A DNA stretch of 7,087 nucleotides from Candidatus Woesearchaeota archaeon (GTDB taxonomy: Archaea; Nanobdellota; Nanobdellia; Woesearchaeales; GW2011-AR9): positions 1 through 7,087 of the forward strand of contig JACRPJ010000086.1 in NCBI GenBank assembly GCA_016213985.1. The letters are read 5' to 3'. Position 1 is the first letter of the stretch. The number at the start of each line of letters is the position of its first letter. Shown here one piece after another: positions 1 through 4,209 of the stretch. The position numbers and the translations under genes are program-made. The notes under the pieces are model-generated. The model searched no databases. It was not told where the DNA came from and saw only the letters and a list, made by a program, of their open reading frames with translations.

Positions 1-3
1 AAT

Positions 4-42
4 ATCACCGAGAATAAGAAAAGTATAACTATTATTTAAATG
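4..42 (-). promoter_or_regulatory. Promoter and ribosome binding site for a gene starting just off the left edge
   Basis: Read on the minus strand, bases 42-31 give a TATA-like box (catttaaataat) and bases 9-4 read GGTGAT, a match to the archaeal anti-Shine-Dalgarno sequence. The same motif lies 3-4 bases before the ATG of two genes inside the window (starts at 2498 and 4197), so an ATG would be expected at or within a base or two of the left edge. The gene itself is outside the window, so this is an inference from signals only. Confidence 0.35.
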
Positions 43-87
43 TATCTTTAACTAAGACAATGCCTAAAAATTATATATTCTCTCTAA

Positions 88-98
88 ACTATTTATTA
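88..98 (+). promoter_or_regulatory. TATA-like box for the 203-aa gene
   Basis: The stretch actatttatta is centred about 25 bases before the ATG at 119, the spacing seen at most other genes here, and would give a leaderless mRNA. A second A/T box at 71-78 (ttatatat) would instead give a leader of roughly 15-20 bases containing GTGAT at 110-114, a partial Shine-Dalgarno match four bases before the ATG. The sequence does not decide between them. Confidence 0.4.
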
Positions 99-118
99 GT
101 AGTAAACCTGTGATGTAA

Positions 119-730
119 ATGGAACATGATTTGTTGAAAAATAAAGAACTAATAGAAAGTATTGACACTCGCTTTGATGAGTTAAGAGAGATCGAAACAA
201 AAGTTGAGCAGATAACCGAAGGAATTGTTCAGAAGTACTTCCAAAAGAACTACTGCAGCAGTGAAGATGACCTTGTACACACAGCTTCCCACTACATACA
301 AAGTGGGCTGAGATACGGAGGTTTTAAGTACGGCGACGAACTTATCTTACTGGCAGGGATAGGAATTACTCTGGCTGAGGATAGCCGTTTTTATTTTGGA
401 AACTGGTTATTATTAAGGCCCCCTTCTTCGGAACAAGAGGAAAATGTTAGAAAAGAGGTAAAAGAAAAAAGAATCCCAAAAATAGCAGAATTTATTGCCA
501 TTGAGGATATGGAAACCACTCGCAAGGTTCTATATTGTGAACTAACCTGGTGGAAACCTAGTAAGAGAAAAGGTTTAGGTGTAAAATTAGATATATTAAA
601 AGGTCGAGGAGAAAAAGTTAGAAAAGTAGATAATTTCCTAGAAGAGCTAATAGTGCATTATCGAGGAGAATTAAATAAGCATTACGATCATTGGTATGCT
701 ACAAGAAAAGTAATAAAAGATTTCACGTGA
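119..730 (+). CDS. Unrecognised 203-aa cytoplasmic protein
   Basis: I do not recognise this family. The frame is open from ATG at 119 to TGA at 728-730. Residues 1-45 are rich in Glu, Lys, Leu and Ile with few helix breakers and look like a long, possibly coiled-coil helix. Residues 60-100 mix Gly and aromatics (YGGFKYGDE, RFYFGNWLLLRPP) and look like beta structure. The C-terminal half is basic and helical, with a His/Tyr-rich end (KHYDHWY at 187-193). There is no signal peptide, no convincing membrane segment and no cysteine cluster. The gene stands alone: the right-hand neighbours read the other way or have their own promoter. A T5 run at 793-797 could end the transcript. The start is supported by upstream TATA-like boxes and a weak GTGAT element. 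That it is a real gene is likely from its length and composition; its function is unknown. Confidence 0.7.
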   Translation: MEHDLLKNKELIESIDTRFDELREIETKVEQITEGIVQKYFQKNYCSSEDDLVHTASHYIQSGLRYGGFKYGDELILLAGIGITLAEDSRFYFGNWLLLRPPSSEQEENVRKEVKEKRIPKIAEFIAIEDMETTRKVLYCELTWWKPSKRKGLGVKLDILKGRGEKVRKVDNFLEELIVHYRGELNKHYDHWYATRKVIKDFT

Positions 731-743
731 GAAAACAAAGCAT

Positions 744-751
744 AAAAAAAA
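744..751 (-). terminator. Possible oligo-T terminator for leftward transcription
   Basis: Eight consecutive A residues on the plus strand become T8 on the minus strand. Archaeal transcription commonly ends at such runs. It lies downstream of the toxin gene and the gene remnant, so it could end leftward transcripts. The evidence is base composition only. Confidence 0.3.
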
Positions 752-839
752 TACTTGAAGAGAGGATTACGATAAAACTAACTTATAAGTGCTTTTTCGT
801 CGTTCGTCGCCCAAAGTAACTTTCCCACCAGAGTTCTTA

Positions 840-917
840 CTACTCCACCTTCTTCACTACCATATTCTCGAATGCTCCGGTATCCAGCATTTCTTGGGCT
901 TTCCTAAACTTTCTTAG
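840..917 (-). pseudogene. Remnant: C-terminus of a paralogue of the 347-aa protein
   Basis: Translated on the minus strand, 917 to 840 gives about 25 residues ending in TAG at 842-840. The last 20 match the last 20 residues of the 347-aa protein (1455-2498) at 14 positions (for example QEMLDTGAFEN here against QEMLETGAFEN there), and the remaining changes are mostly conservative. My hand alignment gives about 48 of 66 bases identical, with many differences at third codon positions, so this copy diverged while still coding. It has no usable start: the frame is closed by a stop at 953-951 and contains no ATG before the conserved block. It is in the same orientation as the intact gene, with the toxin-antitoxin pair between the two copies. 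It could be the leftover of a broken paralogue or the displaced 3' end from an integration. Confidence 0.75.
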
Positions 918-922
918 TAAAA

Positions 923-930
923 TATTTAAA
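923..930 (+). promoter_or_regulatory. TATA-like box of the antitoxin-like gene
   Basis: The sequence tatttaaa is centred about 26 bases before the ATG at 953, consistent with a leaderless mRNA. It gives the antitoxin-like gene its own promoter, independent of the toxin gene, which is read from the opposite side. Confidence 0.5.
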
Positions 931-952
931 GAGGAGTGGCTTCTAAGCAGCT

Positions 953-1105
953 ATGGAAACAGTTACCCTGCCCAAAGTGGAATTTGAACAAATGAAACAA
1001 GAGCTAGAACTGCTTAGAAATAGTCATTTGTATAAAAGATTGCTGGAGTTTGAGAGGAATATTCTCCAAGGAAAAAAATTCACTAGAAAAGATTTAGGCT
1101 TCTGA
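953..1105 (+). CDS. RelB-like small antitoxin (50 aa)
   Basis: This short frame runs from ATG at 953 to TGA at 1103-1105. The product begins METVTLPKVEFEQMKQ, followed by a Leu/Glu-rich helix to about residue 38, then a basic tail containing GKKFTRKDLGF. A short beta strand with a VTLPK-type start, one long helix and a basic C-terminus are typical of small archaeal RelB-type antitoxins, which bind and block a RelE/ParE toxin and often repress their own promoter. That identification rests on pattern memory, not on a search. The last 23 bases overlap the 3' end of the RelE-like toxin gene on the opposite strand, whereas antitoxin and toxin genes normally lie in tandem on one strand. A TATA-like box at 923-930 suggests leaderless expression from its own promoter. 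It could also be an orphan antitoxin whose partner is elsewhere. Confidence 0.6.
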   Translation: METVTLPKVEFEQMKQELELLRNSHLYKRLLEFERNILQGKKFTRKDLGF

Positions 1106-1421
1106 ACAGGCTAATTGTTTTAAACTTTAATCGATTAATGGTGCTTTGTTGTTTTTCTCCGCTGGTTTTCATTTCAAATTCAAAGACATAAATTTCATTG
1201 GTGCTAATACTGTGTTTAAAGTATAATCTTATTGGTGGATGTGTATTCTTAATCTCATAAAGAAATAGTTTTGAATCTAGAAGCTTTCCGAAAACTGGAC
1301 CACCAATTTCTAGTTTATCCAGCATTTTCTGTAGGATTTCCCTAACCTGCTGATTTTTAGCTGCTTTTTGAAGTTGATTAATCATTACTTCGTCAAAAAC
1401 AAGTGTGTATTTACTTTCCAT
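1083..1421 (-). CDS. RelE/ParE-family toxin-like protein (112 aa)
   Basis: The product has two N-terminal helices (residues about 10-38), then beta strands GKLLDSKLFLYEIKN (45-59), IRLYFKH (64-70) and EIYVFEFEMKTSGEKQQ (76-92), and a C-terminal helix. This order of helices, 'G-x-LYEIK', 'RLYFK', then a hydrophobic strand followed by Lys-Thr-Ser and a Gln-rich turn fits RelE/ParE-like type II toxins. RelE proteins cut mRNA in the ribosome; ParE proteins poison gyrase. I cannot tell which applies, and archaeal members often lack the canonical catalytic residues. The gene starts 34 bases downstream of the end of the 347-aa gene but has its own TATA-like box at 1441-1450. Its 3' end overlaps the antitoxin-like gene tail to tail (1083-1105), so each transcript is antisense to the other near its end. 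Confidence 0.6.
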   Translation of the reverse strand: MESKYTLVFDEVMINQLQKAAKNQQVREILQKMLDKLEIGGPVFGKLLDSKLFLYEIKNTHPPIRLYFKHSISTNEIYVFEFEMKTSGEKQQSTINRLKFKTISLFRSLNLF

Positions 1422-1440
1422 CTAAAGAAGAATAATTCAT

Positions 1441-1450
1441 TAATTTATTA
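1441..1450 (-). promoter_or_regulatory. TATA-like box of the toxin-like gene
   Basis: Read on the minus strand this is taataaatta, centred about 25 bases before the ATG at 1421. It sits inside the 33-base gap after the 347-aa gene. There is no good Shine-Dalgarno sequence before the ATG, which favours leaderless expression from this promoter over translation from a read-through mRNA. Confidence 0.4.
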
Positions 1451-1454
1451 ATCT

Positions 1455-2498
1455 TCACTCAATCTTCTTCACAATAGTATTCTCAAATGCGCCCGTTTCC
1501 AACATTTCCTGTACTTTTTTATTCAGCTCATTGGTATATAAAAATAATAACGGCAGCTTTTTAATTTGTGCTTCCATATAAGCAAAACTTAGGTCTTTCT
1601 CATCACATCGGATTTTTTTCTTGGCTTTACAATAATAGGTCAAGCTGCCTACTACTGAAGGCACTTTGAGTAATAAGTTAATTTCAGCGTTTTTTCTTAA
1701 TACCTCTTTTTGTTCGATTATGATTTTCTTGCTTTTAAAGTACTCCTCTAACCACGGCAGGAATTCATCTTGTACAGGAATTCTTTTTCTTATCGGCTTT
1801 TCTACTTTTTCTATTCTCTCCTTCTTCGCCCGTGGCTTTTTCTCCACCAGCCCAGGAATTTCTTCTGTTTCCAACTTTCTCTGTCCTTCTTTAGGCTCCT
1901 CCTGCACCACTTTCTTCCAAATTGCTTCGATCTTCTCTTCTCGTTGATGATCAGATAATGGCTCAGGTTTAACCCCAGCTATTGCTGGTAGAGCAACATT
2001 AATGAGAGAAGGAACCACACTGCTCTCAGCTATGCTTGGTAACGGTTGCCTCTCTGCCACTAATAGCACTTTAATCATTTGATTGGTTTCCTCATCTGGA
2101 AGAAGATGCCACTTCCAGAACATCTCGGTTTTGTTACGCGAGGTTACATGCAACGGAAAAGCGAAATCTTTCAGTTCCCTTAGGGCTACTTTAGACAACA
2201 AATCCAACTCTCTCTCTCGTAGTACTTTTTTCTCTTTGAGCAGGTTAAGAACCCTAAAATCTTGAGGATTAAGATTATTCTGAGCAAAATCATACAACTT
2301 CTCTTCCTGTCCTGCCAGATAATACAAGGGCGAGCCACCTACTTTGAGTGAAGATATCTTAACCTTTCCCTGGGCAGATAGATCGGAAAGATGCGCTGAA
2401 GCAATGAGTATTTCTGAGTGTATAACCTTAGCTACTTTGGTAGGCAGGGAAGGCCCATTTATAACTAGAAATTGGAGTATTCGGTCCTGGTCTTGCAT
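1455..2498 (-). CDS. Two-domain protein: winged-helix N-terminus, restriction-endonuclease-like C-terminus
   Basis: The family has no name that I know. Residues 1-62 look like a winged helix (QDRILQFLVINGP, a recognition-type helix around 27-44, then a wing ending SPLYYLAG). Residues 75-135 look like a second similar helical unit. Residues 150-240 are a charged, proline-containing linker (KKPRAKKERIEKVEKPIRKR). The C-terminal block, residues 245-347, has the pattern AEINLLLKVP, GSLTYYCKAKKK, DLSFAYMEAQIKKLPLLFLYT and a final helix. This resembles a PD-(D/E)xK nuclease-like core, with Lys291 and Lys293 in the usual lysine strand. The acidic residue expected just before the lysine is a Cys or Tyr here (YYCKAK), so catalysis is doubtful and it may only bind nucleic acid. 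It lies 60 bases downstream of endA, and its 3' end is duplicated at 840-917. The start is fixed by AGGTGAT three bases before the ATG. Confidence 0.65.
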   Translation of the reverse strand: MQDQDRILQFLVINGPSLPTKVAKVIHSEILIASAHLSDLSAQGKVKISSLKVGGSPLYYLAGQEEKLYDFAQNNLNPQDFRVLNLLKEKKVLRERELDLLSKVALRELKDFAFPLHVTSRNKTEMFWKWHLLPDEETNQMIKVLLVAERQPLPSIAESSVVPSLINVALPAIAGVKPEPLSDHQREEKIEAIWKKVVQEEPKEGQRKLETEEIPGLVEKKPRAKKERIEKVEKPIRKRIPVQDEFLPWLEEYFKSKKIIIEQKEVLRKNAEINLLLKVPSVVGSLTYYCKAKKKIRCDEKDLSFAYMEAQIKKLPLLFLYTNELNKKVQEMLETGAFENTIVKKIE

Positions 2499-2501
2499 TA
2501 A

Positions 2502-2528
2502 ATCACCTAGAAGAAAGTAAATTTAAAT
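2502..2528 (-). promoter_or_regulatory. Shine-Dalgarno sequence and TATA-like box before the 347-aa gene
   Basis: On the minus strand 2508-2502 reads AGGTGAT, a strong Shine-Dalgarno match three bases before the ATG at 2498. At 2528-2518 is atttaaattta, a TATA-like box centred about 25 bases before the same ATG. A transcript begun from this box would start at or near the ATG and would lack the Shine-Dalgarno sequence. The latter therefore makes sense mainly on an mRNA reading through from endA or starting further upstream. Confidence 0.6.
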
Positions 2529-2558
2529 AGTTTTCTGGGCTGGAGAATAGGTAATAAG

Positions 2559-3251
2559 CTAAGGTCTCATCCACTTAATCTCGTAGTAAGTCACATCTCC
2601 TTCATCGTCCACTATTCCGATTAAGAGACGTTTCTTGGTGCTGTGGGCTACCCTATTCTTTGCTGCAAATTCGTACCAAGTTAAAGTATCCCCCTCATGC
2701 ACCGGGTAGACAATCCATCGGGCATGGTCGTCTCCGGGCTTAACTCCTCGGTCATATACACGAAAATCTGCTCCAAACTTAAGCGCGGTCTTAATTATAT
2801 ATCCACGATTACGGATATCTTTAAATACACAATAACGAATCCAAAAATTGGGCTCGGACCCCCGTGCTTTCTTAAGATAGCTTTCAAAGGTCAATTTCTT
2901 TCCGGCATCGCTTTTAACCGTTAACTTGCCTTTTTCAACCAAATAAAGCCCTTCCAGTAAAGACAATTCCACCTTCCTATTCTCAGCTAGCATACCAAAG
3001 CGAGACTGATTATAAAATTCCCGGGCTTCATCAGAAGATTCGGTGATGACCTTCTCCCCCGCCAATATTCCTTTAACTACCACTTTCTTTTTCCCAGGCT
3101 TGTCACCATTCTCAGCAGTTTGAGAAGGAAGATTTACATCTATTTCAGATACTTCTATCAGTTCGGATTTTGGCTTTTTCTGTTCTGCAGGATTTTCGGT
3201 TAAAGTTTCAACCAGTATTGCCTGTGCAGCTTTTTTAGTTTTCTTGGCCAT
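2559..3251 (-). CDS. endA: tRNA-intron endonuclease
   Basis: EndA cuts pre-tRNA at both intron-exon junctions of the bulge-helix-bulge motif, leaving 2',3'-cyclic phosphate and 5'-OH ends for the tRNA ligase RtcB. Residues about 57-125 fit the N-terminal domain (GILAGEKVI, FGMLAENRKVELSLLEGLYLVEKGKL). Residues 136-230 are the catalytic domain (RNRGYIIKTALKFGADFRVYDRG, DHARWIV, RVAHSTKKRLLIGIVDDEGDVTYYE). The catalytic triad is visible as Tyr166, His176 and Lys207, with the spacing of the family. The catalytic core is the size of a homotetrameric-type subunit (usually about 170-180 aa). The extra length is a Lys/Glu-rich, probably disordered N-terminal extension of about 55 residues. The ATG at 3251 is supported by a TATA-like box at 3273-3282 and an evidently leaderless mRNA. 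A start further in, nearer Val57, would leave a normal-length enzyme but lacks promoter support. Confidence 0.95.
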   Translation of the reverse strand: MAKKTKKAAQAILVETLTENPAEQKKPKSELIEVSEIDVNLPSQTAENGDKPGKKKVVVKGILAGEKVITESSDEAREFYNQSRFGMLAENRKVELSLLEGLYLVEKGKLTVKSDAGKKLTFESYLKKARGSEPNFWIRYCVFKDIRNRGYIIKTALKFGADFRVYDRGVKPGDDHARWIVYPVHEGDTLTWYEFAAKNRVAHSTKKRLLIGIVDDEGDVTYYEIKWMRP

Positions 3252-3272
3252 AAGCTCAGTTTAGGGAGACGG

Positions 3273-3282
3273 TTTTTAAAAG
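3273..3282 (-). promoter_or_regulatory. TATA-like box of endA
   Basis: On the minus strand this is cttttaaaaa, centred about 27 bases before the endA ATG at 3251. There is no clear Shine-Dalgarno sequence between them, so a leaderless mRNA is likely. Confidence 0.5.
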
Positions 3283-3436
3283 TTTCTAACATTTGTCAAA
3301 ACCACCGGTCCTAGACCAGTGGCATGCTTGTTTGAGCGATTGCCAGTAGTAGAGTGGTTTTTGGCGCAAGAAGGGGGTAGTTTTCTCTTCTGCGCAGAAA
3401 ACAAACTGTTGTTCGTTGCAATCTGCTATGGCGCCG
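3283..3436. other. Gene-free spacer with hairpins, between the DUF5680-like gene and endA
   Basis: No open frame or tRNA is visible. Two inverted repeats stand out. One is at about 3302-3322 (ccaccggt/accagtgg around a five-base cctag loop, one mismatch). The other is a 7-bp perfect stem, 3380-3386 with 3396-3402, which encloses and overlaps a perfect 12-bp palindrome ttctgcgcagaa at 3388-3399. These may be terminator-like structures for the leftward DUF5680-like transcript or part of an unrecognised small RNA. Confidence 0.45.
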
Positions 3437-3437
3437 C
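3423..3437 (-). repeat. Left arm of an imperfect inverted repeat flanking the DUF5680-like gene
   Basis: Read on the minus strand this is GCGGCGCCataGCAG. The right arm at 3955-3969 reads GCGGCGCCtccGCAG on the plus strand, so 12 of 15 bases match. The arm touches the first base of the DUF5680-like stop codon. Six of the matching bases (GGCGCC) are self-palindromic, which weakens the case. Confidence 0.45.
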
Positions 3438-3916
3438 TATTTAGGAAGAATTAGCCCTCCGATATAATGTTGTCTGAAAACTTCCTTTCTTTGATATAAA
3501 ATATGTTCTGTTCCTTTGAAGTCTGTAATGTCACCTTCACTTGTGCCTGTGTACTCCCATTCTCCATCACGGAAGTTTTCAGGTCCTCTGAATGGTCTTG
3601 AAACTTCAACTCTTGATAACGCTTGTTTTACAAATGTGAATGTTTGTTTGGCAAAATCTCTTTGTCCATGATGTTCTGGTCTCATTCCGCCACTATATGC
3701 CATTGCCCATACCGGTCTTCCCTGAAATCTTACAATTTCTTGTCCCGGCGCAAAATAGAAACCTGCATAACTATCTCTGTATTCTAAATCTCTCTCTATG
3801 AATTCTAATTCTTTGAAGCCCGGTCTTTGCGGCGGAATTTCTTTTCCATCGCCTGCATATGCCTGAGATTTTGCCTTTACTAAAAATCGGGCTAATCCTT
3901 CAAGATTGATTTCCAT
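3437..3916 (-). CDS. DUF5680-like protein (159 aa)
   Basis: The product matches my memory of the DUF5680 family over its whole length. It begins with a helix and AKSQAYAG (15-22), then RPGF (31-34), YRDSYAGFYFAPGQEIV (46-62), GRPVWAMAY (66-74), a helix with FVKQAL (95-100), RPFRGPE (107-113), GEWEYTG and GDITDFKGTEHI, and ends in YIGGLI (151-156). The family is widespread in bacteria and its function is not established; I assign none. There is no signal peptide or membrane segment. The start at 3916 is supported by a TATA-like box at 3938-3947, about 26 bases upstream, with no Shine-Dalgarno sequence. The gene is enclosed by an imperfect 15-bp inverted repeat and lies next to a GC-rich element, which suggests it arrived as a unit, perhaps from a bacterium. 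Confidence 0.8.
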   Translation of the reverse strand: MEINLEGLARFLVKAKSQAYAGDGKEIPPQRPGFKELEFIERDLEYRDSYAGFYFAPGQEIVRFQGRPVWAMAYSGGMRPEHHGQRDFAKQTFTFVKQALSRVEVSRPFRGPENFRDGEWEYTGTSEGDITDFKGTEHILYQRKEVFRQHYIGGLILPK

Positions 3917-3937
3917 ACAAATAGGAGTAAAACTTAA

Positions 3938-3947
3938 CTTTATAAAT
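3938..3947 (-). promoter_or_regulatory. TATA-like box of the DUF5680-like gene
   Basis: The plus strand reads ctttataaat here, a clear TATA-like box on the minus strand about 26 bases before the ATG at 3916. It lies just inside the right arm of the inverted repeat. Confidence 0.5.
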
Positions 3948-3954
3948 GTTACTC

Positions 3955-3969
3955 GCGGCGCCTCCGCAG
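3955..3969 (+). repeat. Right arm of an imperfect inverted repeat flanking the DUF5680-like gene
   Basis: GCGGCGCCtccGCAG matches the reverse complement of the left arm at 3423-3437 in 12 of 15 bases. It also forms the edge of the GC-rich element. Confidence 0.45.
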
Positions 3970-4042
3970 CTCTTCGCCGGCCCTTCGGGACGTTGCACTC
4001 TGGCTCGTCCTCCTTTCAGTCGGAGCAACTAACAGCGATCGC
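3955..4042. repeat. GC-rich structured element
   Basis: These 88 bases are about 66% G+C (58 of 88 by hand count) in an otherwise AT-rich window. They hold several small stems: gcgg/ccgc, cggcg/cgccg, a cUUCGg-type hairpin around cccttcggg, and ctcc/ggag around tttcagtc. The element ends in the perfect palindrome gcgatcgc (4035-4042). No gene is visible on either strand. It may be an interspersed repeat or a structured RNA at the 3' end of the ABCE1 operon transcript. The composition contrast is certain; its nature is not. Confidence 0.5.
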
Positions 4043-4053
4043 ATACGTTATCC

Positions 4054-4197
4054 TTATTTGAACTTTTTCTTCAACTTAGCCAGTGCTTCATAATCTTCTC
4101 TTGTTCCACTCCCGCCGGCACATTTTGCCTCCAATGCGGCCAATTCAACTTTCCATTCCTTTTGCCTTTTTTCCAGATCTTTCTTGCTCATGGTCAT
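4054..4197 (-). CDS. Unrecognised 47-aa basic helical protein, coupled to ABCE1
   Basis: This frame runs from ATG at 4197 to TAA at 4056-4054. The product is almost entirely helix-forming and charged: MSKKDLEKRQKEWKVELAALE, a short break KCAGGSGTRED, then YEALAKLKKKFK, suggesting a two-helix hairpin around a Gly-rich turn with a single Cys26. I do not recognise the family. A perfect Shine-Dalgarno sequence, GAGGTGATC at 4209-4201, lies before the ATG and overlaps the TGA stop of ABCE1, so translation is probably coupled and both are made from one mRNA. A second in-frame ATG two codons in is possible, but the spacing from GGTGAT (four bases) favours the first. The coupling hints at a role near ribosome recycling, but that is inference. 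Confidence 0.7.
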   Translation of the reverse strand: MTMSKKDLEKRQKEWKVELAALEAKCAGGSGTREDYEALAKLKKKFK

Positions 4198-4200
4198 GTT

Positions 4201-4209
4201 GATCACCTC
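4201..4209 (-). promoter_or_regulatory. Shine-Dalgarno sequence overlapping the ABCE1 stop codon
   Basis: On the minus strand GAGGTGATC is complementary to the usual archaeal 16S rRNA 3' end. Its first two bases are the last two of the ABCE1 TGA. It decides the start of the 47-aa gene at 4197. Confidence 0.75.

Larger units (their letters stand above)
731..952. other. Spacer with gene remnant and T-run
   Basis: No intact gene is visible in these 222 bases. The spacer holds an eight-A run at 744-751 (T8 on the minus strand, a possible terminator for leftward transcripts), a tandem 7-base repeat cgttcgt-like patch near 798-810, the C-terminal gene remnant at 840-917, and the antitoxin promoter at 923-930. 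Confidence 0.6.

Noticed and set aside
60..113. A 17-codon frame (ATG at 60) with a TATA-like box upstream
   Set aside because: It is too short to judge, has no recognisable content and lies in the promoter region of the 203-aa gene; A/T-rich sequence gives such frames by chance.
1666..2265. Plus-strand open frames across the 347-aa gene
   Set aside because: They are Ser/Phe/Leu-rich antisense shadows of a coding gene with no promoter or ribosome binding site.
2697..2924. Plus-strand frame inside endA
   Set aside because: It is antisense to a confidently identified gene and has no start signals.
3283..3436. Possible tRNA or guide RNA in the spacer
   Set aside because: I could not build a cloverleaf or find a TTCRA T-loop, and no C and D boxes in the right spacing were seen; only isolated hairpins remain.
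4035..4042. gcgatcgc, the cyanobacterial HIP1 octamer
   Set aside because: A single occurrence in a GC-rich patch of an archaeal sequence; nothing ties it to HIP1 function.
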